Below, one piece after another: positions 8,726-17,345 of a stretch of DNA of 64,000 bases. The translations under genes and the position numbers were made by a program. Below the pieces are notes generated by a model. That model worked only from the letters and a program-made list of their open reading frames with translations, was not told the origin of the DNA and ran no database searches. Every line of letters begins with the position of its first letter. The stretch's first letter is position 1. Origin of the DNA: Glutamicibacter sp. MNS18 (GTDB lineage Bacteria; Actinomycetota; Actinomycetes; Actinomycetales; Micrococcaceae); NCBI RefSeq assembly GCF_026107515.2, contig NZ_JAPCHW010000003.1:310001-374000 (forward strand), read 5' to 3'.

Positions 8726-9325
8726 CTAACGCAAGATGCAGGAAATCGCCGCGTGGGATCTTGATCCTGGGTCATGGCGACGATCAATGCCCTCGACCTG
8801 GAATCCGGCCTGCTCGAGCAGTCGCTTCATCTCCTCGATCGGCCAATAGAATCCGGTGATCACGGCATGATCGAATGACCTTGGTGAGTCTCCCTCGAAA
8901 AACCCGAGCAGCACCCGACCGCCGGTCTTGATGGCACGTGCAAACTCGGCGATGACCAAGGGCATGTCCGAGGGATGAATGTGAATGAGGGAGTACCACG
9001 CGAGCACCCCTGCCAGGCTTCCGTCCGGGACACCAAGCGAACGTAGCGATGACAGACGATAGGTGGTCTCAGGAAAGCGTCGGTTCGCACTGGCTACAAA
9101 TTCGGCAACGATATCGATCCCGGTAATGTCCAATCCCTGCTGTCGAAGTAGCTCCGTCCAATGCCCGGGACCGCAACCGGCATCGATCACGGGGCCAGCG
9201 ACTTGTTCACCCCAGCCTAGGATGAGCCGGCGGTCCTGGTGGTGCATCTGCTCCTGGTTGCCCAGGAGTGAGATATATTCAGCAGCTCGACTTCCGTAGG
9301 CCATACGTACATGATGATCGCTCAC
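8726..9325 (-). CDS. SAM-dependent class I methyltransferase
   Basis: The 199-residue protein shows the Rossmann SAM-binding motif VIDAGCGPGHWTELL (about residues 46-60), an acidic strand-2 end (ITGIDIVAEF) and a motif-IV-like LAWYSLIHIHPSD. This is the Methyltransf_11/25 type; the substrate cannot be told. The GTG at 9325 has no ribosome site but lies six bases after TATCAT, a good -10, so it is probably leaderless. It is not in an obvious operon. Confidence 0.85.
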   Translation of the reverse strand: MSDHHVRMAYGSRAAEYISLLGNQEQMHHQDRRLILGWGEQVAGPVIDAGCGPGHWTELLRQQGLDITGIDIVAEFVASANRRFPETTYRLSSLRSLGVPDGSLAGVLAWYSLIHIHPSDMPLVIAEFARAIKTGGRVLLGFFEGDSPRSFDHAVITGFYWPIEEMKRLLEQAGFQVEGIDRRHDPGSRSHAAISCILR

Positions 9326-9661
9326 TTCATCATGATAGTGCTCGCGCGTGGCCCCTCTTCGACCTCATGTGCGGCGGGTGTCAGCTGGGCCACCGTCTCT
9401 CGTTGGGAACCTGGGTACGGTCTTTCCCGCATGGTTCATGCCGATCTGGAAAACCGGCTCGGGACAGGTCGTGGAGCGACTATGACCGTCGGTAGGCACA
9501 CCGCTGCGGCGGTATTGCTGTCGCGTGGCTAGTGGATGGTCACGCGCAGTGTCGCGGCTTCCTCGAGCCCGCTCGTGCGGCCGTCGTCTCCATCTGGAAC
9601 ACCGCACATTCAACCCTGAAAGCACCAAAGCCCAAGGAAGTCGGCCAACTATGATCGATAC
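9326..9661. other. Intergenic region, no gene recognised
   Basis: It holds the divergent promoters of the methyltransferase (TATCAT at 9332-9337, minus) and the VOC gene (TATGAT at 9650-9655, plus), both 6 bases from their start codons. A 73-codon plus-strand frame at 9311-9532 lacks a ribosome site and any family resemblance. Confidence 0.5.
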
Positions 9662-10432
9662 ATGTCTGATGTGACCCAGGATGTGACGATGGTGCCGATG
9701 CTTCCGTGCACGGACATCGAAGAGATGCAGCGGTTCTGGACAGCTTTGGGGCTTCACACGACGTACCGGCAGCTTCGCCCCAATCCATACCTCGCCATGG
9801 AGCGCAATGCACTGGTACTTCATTACTATGCGCTGCCCGGGTTGGAGCCGAGCGAGAATCACTCGACGTGCTTGATTGTGGTGACGGATACGTCGCCGAT
9901 CCACCAGTTGTTCACGGACGGCTTGCGCTCCCTCTACGGAAAGGTGCCGCTGAGCGGTACACCCCGACTGAGGCGTGCGCGCAAACGTGCAAATAATGCC
10001 GGGCTCAGTGGTTTCAGCCTCATCGACCCGGCGGGAAACTGGATCAGAGTGTCGCGCCGGCCTCGCCAGGAGCAGCAACCCAAGGCTGTTGACGACCGGA
10101 CTGAGTGGGTCAGTTCCGGTGGGGGTGCACTTGCCCGTGCCGTGGAAAACGCCATCGTGATTGCCGACTCCCATGGAGATGTGAGGCAGGCTCAAAGGAT
10201 TCTGGCCGGCGCCCTAGCTCGGCAGGTCGATTCATCGGTCGCGGATCTTGCCGCCGCCTGGGCCTATCTTGCCGAGTTGCACGTTCGCGGGAAAGACTTC
10301 GACGGTGCCCAAGCGGCTGCGGCGGAGGTCAGGAGAATAGCCGCGTTACCGGAGCTCACCCCGAAGGAAAAGGGTCCGGTGATGACAGCCTTGGATGAGG
10401 TCAATGAACTCGACCTTCCCACGGGACGCTAA
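9662..10432 (+). CDS. VOC/glyoxalase-fold protein with C-terminal helical domain
   Basis: Residues 8-125 fit the VOC (glyoxalase/bleomycin-resistance) fold: VPMLPCTDIEEMQRFWTALG opens the first module, and SGFSLIDPAGNWIRVSRR closes the second. The C-terminal 110 residues are alanine-rich helices resembling a TPR-like tail. VOC proteins include resistance proteins and metal-dependent lyases; the metal ligands were not assigned here. TATGAT ends six bases before the ATG, so it is likely leaderless. Confidence 0.75.
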   Translation: MSDVTQDVTMVPMLPCTDIEEMQRFWTALGLHTTYRQLRPNPYLAMERNALVLHYYALPGLEPSENHSTCLIVVTDTSPIHQLFTDGLRSLYGKVPLSGTPRLRRARKRANNAGLSGFSLIDPAGNWIRVSRRPRQEQQPKAVDDRTEWVSSGGGALARAVENAIVIADSHGDVRQAQRILAGALARQVDSSVADLAAAWAYLAELHVRGKDFDGAQAAAAEVRRIAALPELTPKEKGPVMTALDEVNELDLPTGR

Positions 10433-10435
10433 CTG

Positions 10436-11220
10436 GGGCATCCACGAAGCTCCCGGCTAAGCACGCCCCATACGATGCCTTCATGGGCATCCTAACTATG
10501 CAAGATCTACATCACATCCGGTAAGGCACCCAGGTCAGATCCCACCGCCAGGGCCTCACCAGGATGCAGGAAACGACCTTGCAGTTGCAACCTTCGAAGA
10601 ATCCAGCTACTGGGAAAACCGGCATTTCCGGGCCTCGGATCACTGAGCCGAACGGCTTCTACAAAACCGCTAGGGGAGTGACATACCAATTTCTTGCACC
10701 ATGACTGTTCCCTGGTCGTACTTTGATGACTGCTGACTCGGACACCCATACCACCTACAGATGCAGGAGATTAATCCTCCGCCGCTTGTGGCACCGCCTC
10801 AAGAGCGACAACCGGGGGATGGATAGCTTCCGACCCAGCGCTGCTCGGTGCGTGCGCTCTACCACATTGCGGCGAGAAGCACTGCTGCACCCAGTCATCC
10901 GAATACGCCAATTGAGCCCACGGCAAGGAACACCCATCCTGGTTCTGTGCCCAGGAGCATACCCGCCCGTGAAGCCGAGGTCTGCTTCCTGGTTCACTAG
11001 CTGGAGTGGAGCGTCCGGGTTGTCGGTTTCGGACACCGCCATGGCGCGGCCCGTGGAAACACCCTAAACGCACGATACACATCACCTGTCAGGCGATACG
11101 GCGCACCAAACCCCGGAGGCAGAAGCCTACTGGGGAAGTCCCGGAAAACCATTACTTTACATAATGTAGATTATCGGCTTTTCTTATGTGGTTGGGTAGA
11201 CCACGGAATCCGACCATGAT
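10436..11220. other. 785-base region without an intact gene
   Basis: Only short frames without ribosome sites are present. On the minus strand around 10820-10980 one frame reads like a membrane segment (GWVFLAVGSIGVFG, stop, LGAAVLLAAMW, stop), with two stops where tryptophan-like residues would be expected. This could be the remains of a small membrane protein gene. An 11-base palindrome, TACAT-A-ATGTA, lies at 11158-11168. Confidence 0.4.
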
Positions 11221-11571
11221 CTACTCGTTGCCCGGATCCCTGGCGGCCAGCCGATAGGCAGCGAAGTCCAGCGTCTGGGCAATGAACTCCTTGAGTCGCT
11301 CATCACTCATCGAGTAGATGACGTGACGGCCATCCTTGCGGGACTGCAAGACTTCCTTGGCCCGCAAGGGCGCAAGTAGCTGGCTGGCCACCGACGGACT
11401 AACACCAACAAACTGGGACAGTTCGGAAAGTGAATGGTCGGACTTCGACAGCGCCGATAGCATCTGCAGCCGCGCCGGATCCGCCAAAGTCTTCAATATG
11501 GTCATCGACATCTCAAGCTGCTCGTTGGAAATGATTTCATCCCGAGATGGCCGCACCGCATGATCCGTCAT
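11221..11571 (-). CDS. ArsR family winged-helix transcriptional regulator
   Basis: The 116-residue protein has the ArsR fold: TLADPARLQMLSAL opens helix 2, the recognition region is LSELSQFVGVSPSVASQLLAPLRA, and the wing reads SRKDGRHVIYSM. It has no cysteines and lacks the DxH...H C-terminal metal site, so it is probably not a classical arsenic sensor and its signal is unknown. The ATG at 11571 is preferred over an upstream in-frame start at 11616 because AAGG lies eight bases before it. It is divergent from zapE across a repeat-rich spacer. Confidence 0.85.
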   Translation of the reverse strand: MTDHAVRPSRDEIISNEQLEMSMTILKTLADPARLQMLSALSKSDHSLSELSQFVGVSPSVASQLLAPLRAKEVLQSRKDGRHVIYSMSDERLKEFIAQTLDFAAYRLAARDPGNE

Positions 11572-11886
11572 GACATTCACCTTCCCTCCGCGAGGTTTGC
11601 CTGTTCCATTCGACACGATGCCGAAGGCCGCTTGCCCTTTGGTGTACCCATTATGGGCATCGACGGCTGGTTTTGCGAGGGGTTGGGTGGAATCAACAGT
11701 GCTTTAGGTGTGAACTCCTTGACGCCACTCCCCTGCGATAATTCCGTATTTTGACAACAAATTCCATGCTGACATGGTATTTTTCCATTTGATCCGATTT
11801 CATTCCGGTATTTTGCGCCTTGCGGTGATCGGTAGCATCCGATCAATCGAATTTGTTGGCCCCTACTTCACTGGCAGACTTGGGGC
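11572..11886. promoter_or_regulatory. Divergent ArsR/zapE control region
   Basis: This AT-richer spacer holds three perfect inverted repeats: CCCAT-T-ATGGG at 11647-11657, CCATG-CTGA-CATGG at 11764-11777, and TGATCGG-n6-CCGATCA at 11826-11845. A plus-strand promoter, TTGACA at 11751-11756 and TGGTAT at 11775-11780 (18-base spacer), points at zapE, and the second repeat lies across its spacer and -10. The ArsR protein is the obvious candidate to bind one of these. Confidence 0.45.
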
Positions 11887-12939
11887 ATGAAAACCTTGGT
11901 TCCCCGTCTGCTGTTAAGCCGGAATCACCCGGTGAAACGTAGCCATCGGATCATCCACGATCTGAAATCGCGGGGAATTGACCTCGATGCAACCCAACGC
12001 AACCTGGTAGAGGCACTGGCTCGCTGCCTGGCACCGGGCACCGCATCCAGCGGATATGCCGGGTGCTATATCTACGGGCCACCGGGGCGTGGCAAGTCAA
12101 TGATCGTTGATGCCATTTTTGCCACCCTCGATCAGCGCACGGCCGCGCGGTACCATTTTCATGACTTCTTCCACTCCATCCACCAGGCATCCGGACAGGC
12201 ACCCTCCGGTTCGATGGGGTCGATCTTCCTGCGCGGATTGACAATCAAGCTGGAAGGTATCACGGTGCTGTGTTTCGACGAGTTCCATTGCGTTGAGCCC
12301 GGGGACGCCATGTTCATGGCGCGCCTGGTCAACTTCTGCCAGGAGCACGGCATCACCCTGCTCACCACCTCGAACTACGAACCCGAAGGCTTACTTGCCG
12401 ACCCGTACTTCCACCACCTGATTGAACCGACAATCGCGAAAATCCGGTCCAGTTTCCACGTTGTCGAATTGGATCACGGCGTCGACTACCGGACACTGGA
12501 CCAGGGGACTCGGCAACGCACTGGCTACCGGGCAGGTAGCCTCTACACCGCGGCTACTCCCCCAACGCCTTCCGCGCCACCGACTTCGCTGCAGATCGGA
12601 TACGATACGCTGGCACCGGTATATCTGTGGTCCGGACAGCTCCGCATCGGTTTCGAGTTGTTATGCCGCACCAGGCGCAACACCCGGGATTACATTGAAA
12701 TGGCCGAAAAGTTCGGGCATTGGATCATCGAGGGAATTCCGGCCGGCGACAGCATGCCCACCGACGAACAGCGCCGTTTCGCGAACCTGGTGGATGTGCT
12801 CTACGACCGGGATATCCGGTTGGATCTCTACTGCTCGGATGATCTTGGCTCCCTGGGCAAGGACCTGCCCGGCACCGAGAGGCAGCGGCTGACCTCACGG
12901 CTCGCCGAATTGATGCGACACTCCCCTATTCGAACCTGA
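11887..12939 (+). CDS. zapE: AFG1/ZapE family P-loop ATPase
   Basis: The 350-residue protein carries a Walker A GPPGRGKS (64-71) and Walker B LCFDEFH (128-134), with the AFG1-type HFHDFFHSIH and LLTTSNYEPEGL segments. ZapE in proteobacteria is a Z-ring-associated ATPase, and the eukaryotic AFG1/LACE1 homologues aid respiratory-complex turnover; the actinobacterial role is not established. It is the first gene of an operon with def (15 bases downstream) and a methyltransferase, so a link to translation or protein quality control is an inference from context. Confidence 0.88.
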   Translation: MKTLVPRLLLSRNHPVKRSHRIIHDLKSRGIDLDATQRNLVEALARCLAPGTASSGYAGCYIYGPPGRGKSMIVDAIFATLDQRTAARYHFHDFFHSIHQASGQAPSGSMGSIFLRGLTIKLEGITVLCFDEFHCVEPGDAMFMARLVNFCQEHGITLLTTSNYEPEGLLADPYFHHLIEPTIAKIRSSFHVVELDHGVDYRTLDQGTRQRTGYRAGSLYTAATPPTPSAPPTSLQIGYDTLAPVYLWSGQLRIGFELLCRTRRNTRDYIEMAEKFGHWIIEGIPAGDSMPTDEQRRFANLVDVLYDRDIRLDLYCSDDLGSLGKDLPGTERQRLTSRLAELMRHSPIRT

Positions 12940-12954
12940 GGACTCCAAGGAAAC

Positions 12955-13596
12955 ATGGACTACAACACAATGGGCCCGGCAGAGATCACTGCACTGGTCG
13001 ACGGCATTCTCGAACAGGCCCCCGATCAGGTCGCACCGATCGTGCAGTTGGGACATCCGGCACTGCGCCAACCCGCGCTGGCCTACACCGGACAGCTGGA
13101 TCCATCCATGCTTGATCGGCTGTTTGAGGTCATGCGCGCCACCATGCACGCGGCACCCGGCGTCGGCCTGGCCGCCGTCCAGATTGGCGTGCCCCTGGCC
13201 CTGGCGGTGTTGGAGGACCAGTACGAAATCAGTGAACAGTCAGCCACTGAACGCGACCGCCAGCCGTTGGAATACCTGGAGTTCATCAACCCCGGCTATA
13301 CCCCACATGGGGCGGCGCAGGCCGCCTTCTACGAAGGATGCCTGTCCTTTGCGGGGTTCCAAGCCGTGGTCACCCGCCCCACAATGGTCATGGCAACCTA
13401 TCAGGACCGTGCCGGCACACAGATCACGCGGGATTTCACCGGGTGGCAGGCCCGTATCGTGCAACACGAGATCGACCACCTGGCAGGCTGCGTCTATATC
13501 GACAAGGCAGAGACCCGCTCATTGGTCTCCCAGTCCGAAGCCATCCGCTATCCGGGGTTCGACCTGGACCAAGCACGCAACACACTGGGATTCTGA
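12955..13596 (+). CDS. def: Peptide deformylase
   Basis: The 213-residue protein contains all three deformylase motifs: GVGLAAVQIG (69-78), EGCLS (127-131) and HEIDH (171-175), which supply the Cys and two His metal ligands and the catalytic Glu. It removes the N-formyl group from nascent proteins in the cytoplasm. An AAGGA ribosome site precedes the ATG. The stop overlaps the next start (ATGA), so the downstream methyltransferase is translationally coupled. A second, housekeeping def may exist elsewhere. Confidence 0.93.
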   Translation: MDYNTMGPAEITALVDGILEQAPDQVAPIVQLGHPALRQPALAYTGQLDPSMLDRLFEVMRATMHAAPGVGLAAVQIGVPLALAVLEDQYEISEQSATERDRQPLEYLEFINPGYTPHGAAQAAFYEGCLSFAGFQAVVTRPTMVMATYQDRAGTQITRDFTGWQARIVQHEIDHLAGCVYIDKAETRSLVSQSEAIRYPGFDLDQARNTLGF

Positions 13597-14429
13597 TGAC
13601 CTCAACCTCCATCCTGTGCCCACATTGCCAGCAGTTCCTGGACCGTGACCCTGCGCGACGTAATTCGCTGGCCTGTCCCGACGGGCACCGTTTTGATGCC
13701 GCCAAGCAAGGCTACTTCAACTTCCTTACCGGCAAGGGCACAAACTTCACCGAGGACAGCGCCGGCATGGTTGCGGCCCGGGATGCCTTCCAGGCCCGCC
13801 ACCATTACCGCCCGCTGGCCACGGCCATCACCCTGGCTGCCACCGAGGCCACCGCCACACCGTACAGGATCCTGGATGCCGGAGCAGGCACCGGCTACTA
13901 CCTCGGTGTGCTGATCGATGCGCTGGCCGGCAACGACACCGAGGCACTCGCTCTGGATATTTCCCGCTACGCCATGCGTCGTGCAGCGAAGGTTCGGCGC
14001 ACCACGGCCGTGGTGTGGGACGTATGGCGGAGGTTGCCTACCGCGGATGCCTCACGCGATGTGGTGCTCAACTGCTTCGCACCACATAATGCCGACGAAT
14101 TCCGCAGGGTCCTGGCCCCGGGCGGGGTGTGCCTGGTGGTCACGGCCCTACCGGAGCATCTGGAACAGGTGCGTTCCCCCTTGGGAATGCTGGGCATCGG
14201 CCAGGATAAGGAATCCCAGCTGGTCTCCCGGTTCGCCGACACCGGACTGGAGCTGACCGGTTCGAGGGAACTGCGCTATCCCATGCAGCTGGATACCGAA
14301 GATCTGTTCAACCTGGCCTTCATGGGACCGGCCGGTCATCACCTGGATCCCGACCGATTACGCCACACCGTTCGCGAACTGGGCCCCCAGCAGGTCACGG
14401 CGGCCTTCGGCATTTATTCATTCGCTTAG
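13596..14429 (+). CDS. RlmA-type 23S rRNA (guanine-N1)-methyltransferase-like protein
   Basis: The 277-residue protein starts with a zinc-ribbon-like set (C8, C11, C27, H31; pattern CPxC...CPDGHRFDAAKQGYFNFL) typical of RlmA(I)/RlmA(II)/TlrB, followed by a class I SAM domain with LDAGAGTGYYLG and the NCFAPH segment. Family members methylate N1 of G745 or G748 in 23S rRNA, and TlrB gives tylosin tolerance in producers; which guanine is modified here cannot be told. The ATG overlaps the def stop; longer upstream frames lie inside def. Confidence 0.85.
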   Translation: MTSTSILCPHCQQFLDRDPARRNSLACPDGHRFDAAKQGYFNFLTGKGTNFTEDSAGMVAARDAFQARHHYRPLATAITLAATEATATPYRILDAGAGTGYYLGVLIDALAGNDTEALALDISRYAMRRAAKVRRTTAVVWDVWRRLPTADASRDVVLNCFAPHNADEFRRVLAPGGVCLVVTALPEHLEQVRSPLGMLGIGQDKESQLVSRFADTGLELTGSRELRYPMQLDTEDLFNLAFMGPAGHHLDPDRLRHTVRELGPQQVTAAFGIYSFA

Positions 14430-14530
14430 GCAGAATCCAAATATCCCCCTAAGTGACTACCGACATCCACAGCCAAGTACGGCAGAATGGAAGAAAGCTG
14501 GCCAGATAATGGGGCTGGTCAAACTCGTGA

Positions 14531-15016
14531 GTGAAGGTAAAGGCATTGAGTACAGCGGAATGGGTTCTGGATAACGCCTGGGTCATCTGGCTTGCGGCGT
14601 TCCTGTTGCTAGCGATCATTGAGATGCTCTCTTTGGATCTGTACTTCATCATGCTCGGTGTTGGAACCCTCGGCGGCCTGTCGGTAGCCCTGGCCGACGG
14701 TCCGGGCTGGTTGCAGGTAGTGGTGTTCGGTCTGGTATCGCTGACCATGATTTTCCTGGTCAGGCCGATTGCCATGAGACATCTGCGGCGTTCGCCGGTT
14801 GGTTTCCGGACGAATATCGAACGCCTGATCGGCAAGGATGCCTTGGTTCTCGAGCCGGTATCGCGGGTTTCGGGTCGCGCAAAGATCGCCGGAGAGGTCT
14901 GGACTGCCCGCACCGATGCCAACCAGCCGACCATGGATCCCGGAACCTATGCCGTGGTCAGTCGCATCGACGGGGCCACCGCCTACCTGAAGCTGAATGC
15001 CGAGCCGAACCACTAG
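14531..15016 (+). CDS. NfeD family membrane protein
   Basis: The 161-residue protein has three helices (about 16-32, 37-55 and 60-78) followed by a C-terminal OB-fold domain: GKDALVLEPVSRVSGRAKIAGEVWTAR ends in the NfeDC pattern. NfeD proteins partner SPFH/stomatin-like proteins in membrane microdomains, and the SPFH gene follows by 51 bases. The start is either the GTG at 14531 or an in-frame TTG at 14546 with a better placed AAGG. Confidence 0.88.
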   Translation: MKVKALSTAEWVLDNAWVIWLAAFLLLAIIEMLSLDLYFIMLGVGTLGGLSVALADGPGWLQVVVFGLVSLTMIFLVRPIAMRHLRRSPVGFRTNIERLIGKDALVLEPVSRVSGRAKIAGEVWTARTDANQPTMDPGTYAVVSRIDGATAYLKLNAEPNH

Positions 15017-15067
15017 GGTTCGGCCAGTAGTTTTCATCCGAACAACGCACTAAGAAAGTGAGTACCC

Positions 15068-15997
15068 ATGGAGTCCAATTCACTTGGGCTGATCATCGTA
15101 CTGGTGGTGCTGGCGGTCTTCGTGATCGTGGTGCTGCTGCGCAGCGTGCGCATCGTTCCGCAGGCACGTGCCGGCATTGTCGAGCGCCTGGGCAAGTACA
15201 ACCGGACCCTGAACCCCGGTCTGACTATCCTCATCCCCTTTGTTGACCGCCTGCTTCCGCTGCTTGATCTGCGTGAACAGGTCGTCTCCTTCCCGCCGCA
15301 GCCGGTGATTACCGAAGACAACCTGGTGGTGTCCATTGACACCGTGGTCTACTTCCAGGTGACCGAGCCACGTGCAGCCACCTATGAGATCGCCAACTAC
15401 ATCCAGGCTGTCGAGCAGCTGACGACCACCACCTTGCGTAACGTCGTCGGTGGCCTGAACCTGGAAGAGGCGCTGACCAGCCGCGACCAGATCAATGGCC
15501 AGCTGCGTGGTGTGCTGGACGAGGCCACTGGCAAGTGGGGTATCCGTGTCTCGCGCGTTGAGTTGAAGGCGATCGAGCCGCCGCTGTCGATCCAGGATTC
15601 GATGGAGAAGCAGATGCGTGCCGAACGTGACCGCCGCGCCGCGATCCTGACCGCCGAGGGCACCAAGCAGTCCTCGATCCTGACCGCCGAAGGTGCCCGC
15701 CAGGCCTCGATCCTGGAGGCCGAAGGTGATGCCCAGGCGGCTATCCTGCGTGCCGACGGTGAATCCCAGGCGATCCAGAAGGTCTTCGACGCGATCCATT
15801 CCGGACGCCCGGACGATAAGCTGCTGGCCTACCAGTACCTGCAGACCCTCCCGAAGCTGGCCGAGGGCACGTCCAACACCCTGTGGGTTATCCCCAGCGA
15901 GTTGACCGAGGCTTTGAAGGGCATCGGCGGCGCATTCGGTGGTGTCGCCGATTCGCACAAGTCCGGCGACAGCGAACCTCCACAGCACCAGGTGTGA
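15068..15997 (+). CDS. SPFH/Band 7 (stomatin-like, QmcA-type) membrane protein
   Basis: The 309-residue protein has one N-terminal helix (6-27), then the band 7 domain (RIVPQARAGIVERLGKY to ELKAIEPP) and a long alanine/glutamate coiled coil with repeated (I/S)ILTAEG-type units. Such proteins oligomerise into membrane scaffolds. With the upstream NfeD gene it forms the usual two-gene unit. A strong hairpin follows the stop at 16024. Confidence 0.92.
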   Translation: MESNSLGLIIVLVVLAVFVIVVLLRSVRIVPQARAGIVERLGKYNRTLNPGLTILIPFVDRLLPLLDLREQVVSFPPQPVITEDNLVVSIDTVVYFQVTEPRAATYEIANYIQAVEQLTTTTLRNVVGGLNLEEALTSRDQINGQLRGVLDEATGKWGIRVSRVELKAIEPPLSIQDSMEKQMRAERDRRAAILTAEGTKQSSILTAEGARQASILEAEGDAQAAILRADGESQAIQKVFDAIHSGRPDDKLLAYQYLQTLPKLAEGTSNTLWVIPSELTEALKGIGGAFGGVADSHKSGDSEPPQHQV

Positions 15998-16023
15998 GCA
16001 AAGCACCGCGATGATTGCGGTGG

Positions 16024-16060
16024 CCTGCGGCGGGGCCCGGTCTACGGGTCCCGCCGCAGG
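16024..16060. terminator. Strong hairpin after the SPFH gene
   Basis: Arms 16024-16039 and 16045-16060 make a 16-bp GC-rich stem with one wobble pair and a five-base loop. There is no long T tract, so termination is probable rather than certain. Confidence 0.6.
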
Positions 16061-16064
16061 TGCG

Positions 16065-16070
16065 TATAAT
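16065..16070 (+). promoter_or_regulatory. Consensus TATAAT -10 upstream of rbpA
   Basis: A perfect housekeeping -10 lies directly after the hairpin and about 97 bases before rbpA. The -35 position falls in the hairpin and has no clear match. It may be a second rbpA promoter. Confidence 0.45.
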
Positions 16071-16100
16071 GGTTACTTTGGGCGCGGATCAGGTCGGACG

Positions 16101-16126
16101 GGAATCTTTTGACCGCACCAGCCGTT
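16101..16126 (+). promoter_or_regulatory. SigR/SigH-type promoter of rbpA (GGAAT-N18-GTT)
   Basis: GGAAT at 16101-16105 and GTT at 16124-16126 are spaced by exactly 18 bases, the consensus of the disulfide-stress sigma factors SigR (Streptomyces) and SigH (mycobacteria). In Streptomyces coelicolor rbpA is a known SigR target, so the match is in the expected place. The start of transcription would fall some 30-35 bases before the rbpA ATG. Confidence 0.65.
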
Positions 16127-16166
16127 GAACCATGTAGCGTATTCGAAGTATCTCGTAAGGAGTAAC

Positions 16167-16514
16167 ATGAGCGATCGCAGCCTACGAGGCATGCGCCTGG
16201 GCGCACAGAGCATGGAATCTGAGGCAGGCGTCGAGCCGGCTGCACGTCAGCGTGTGGAGTACCAGTGCGAGGATGGCGAGCGGGTCTTCGTGGTCTTCGC
16301 CGCCGAGGCCGAAATTCCAGCCATCTGGCTGACCAAGACCGGCAAGGAAGCCAAGCTCGTCCACGGCGAAGCCAAGGAAGAAGAGCCGAGCAATGAGAAG
16401 CCGGTGCGTACCCACTGGGACATGCTCCTGGAGCGCCGCTCGGAAGAGGAATTGGAAAAGATCCTCTCCGACCGTCTGACCCAGTTGCGCGCCTCGCGCG
16501 GTGAAGCGGTCTAG
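16167..16514 (+). CDS. rbpA: RNA polymerase-binding protein RbpA
   Basis: The 115-residue protein has the RbpA core: SLRGMRLGAQSMES at the N-terminus and THWDMLLERRSEEELEKILSDRL at the C-terminus, the sigma-interaction domain. RbpA stabilises the open complex with the principal sigma factor. Only one cysteine remains in the central domain (YQCEDGE), so the zinc site of the Streptomyces-type protein is absent. The start is fixed by an AAGGAG ribosome site six bases before the ATG. A SigR-like promoter precedes it and a perfect hairpin follows. Confidence 0.95.
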   Translation: MSDRSLRGMRLGAQSMESEAGVEPAARQRVEYQCEDGERVFVVFAAEAEIPAIWLTKTGKEAKLVHGEAKEEEPSNEKPVRTHWDMLLERRSEEELEKILSDRLTQLRASRGEAV

Positions 16515-16541
16515 GGCCAAGGCTTCCGCCCTTAACTCATA

Positions 16542-16592
16542 CAAGGCACTGGCCTGATCATCCATGATGATCAGGCCAGTGCCTTGTTCTTT
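16542..16592. terminator. Perfect 20-bp hairpin terminator after rbpA
   Basis: Arms 16542-16561 and 16567-16586 pair perfectly around a five-base loop, followed by TTCTTTT. It separates rbpA from the convergent glycosyltransferase gene and can serve both. Confidence 0.92.
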
Positions 16593-16613
16593 TGGCCCAT
16601 TCGGCCGTGCCGG

Positions 16614-17345
16614 CTAGCGCCTTCTGGAGGTCAGCTTCTCCCAGCGGGCCCCAAGCCCCCAGCGGGTCACGTTCAGCATGGCTTCCACCACGATATTCCC
16701 GCTCATCTTGGATACGCCCAGTTCACGCTCAACGAAGGTCACCGGAACCTCCACGATCTTCTTGCCTAGCCGTGCCACACGGAAAGTCATGTCAACTTGG
16801 AAACCGTAGCCGCGTGATTCGATGGCATCGAAATCTATGGCTTCCAGGGTCTCGCGTTTGAAGGCGCGGTAACCGGCGGTGATGTCCTTCAGAGACAGGC
16901 CCAGCAGGGTCCGGGAGTAGAAACTGCCACCGCGGGAAATCAGCTTGCGGCTCACCGGCCAATTCACCACTTCCCCGCCCTTGACCCACCGCGAACCGAT
17001 CACCAGGTCCGCACCGGCTGCGCTGGCTTCGAGCAGGCGAGGCAGCTGCTCGGGCATATGCGAACCGTCGGCATCCATTTCCACGATCACGTCGTAGTCG
17101 CGTTCCAGGGCCCAGCGGAACCCGGCGATGTAGGCCGCACCCAGCCCTTCCTTGCCCTTGCGGTGCATGACATGGATCTGCGAATCCTCCGCGGCCAGCT
17201 TATCCGCCAGTTGACCGGTACCGTCCGGGGAATTGTCATCGGCGATCAGTACGTCAACCTCCGGAACTGCCTGACGCAGCCGCCCCACTGTCAATGGCAG
17301 TGATTCCAGCTCGTTATACGTGGGGATGATCGTAATGACGCGCAC
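16614..17345 (-). CDS. Polyprenol monophosphomannose synthase-like GT2 glycosyltransferase
   Basis: The 243-residue cytoplasmic protein is a DPM1/Ppm1-type GT2 enzyme: [14 protein letters not shown] at the N-terminus, [11 protein letters not shown], the metal-binding VEMDADGSH, and the acceptor-side GYRAFKRE and GYGFQVDM. The family transfers mannose from GDP-mannose to polyprenyl phosphate, making the lipid-linked donor for lipomannan and protein mannosylation. It lacks the C-terminal membrane domain of some homologues. The GTG start follows GAAAGG. A mannose donor role is likely but not certain. Confidence 0.85.
   Translation of the reverse strand: MRVITIIPTYNELESLPLTVGRLRQAVPEVDVLIADDNSPDGTGQLADKLAAEDSQIHVMHRKGKEGLGAAYIAGFRWALERDYDVIVEMDADGSHMPEQLPRLLEASAAGADLVIGSRWVKGGEVVNWPVSRKLISRGGSFYSRTLLGLSLKDITAGYRAFKRETLEAIDFDAIESRGYGFQVDMTFRVARLGKKIVEVPVTFVERELGVSKMSGNIVVEAMLNVTRWGLGARWEKLTSRRR

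Noticed and set aside
9311-9532. Short plus-strand frame with a VSWATVSRW helix-turn-helix-like string
   Set aside because: No ribosome site, no family match, and the methyltransferase promoter occupies its start.
10840-10890. tRNA-like D-arm match on the minus strand (GGTAGAGCGC)
   Set aside because: The flanking sequence makes no acceptor, anticodon or T arm, so it is not a tRNA.
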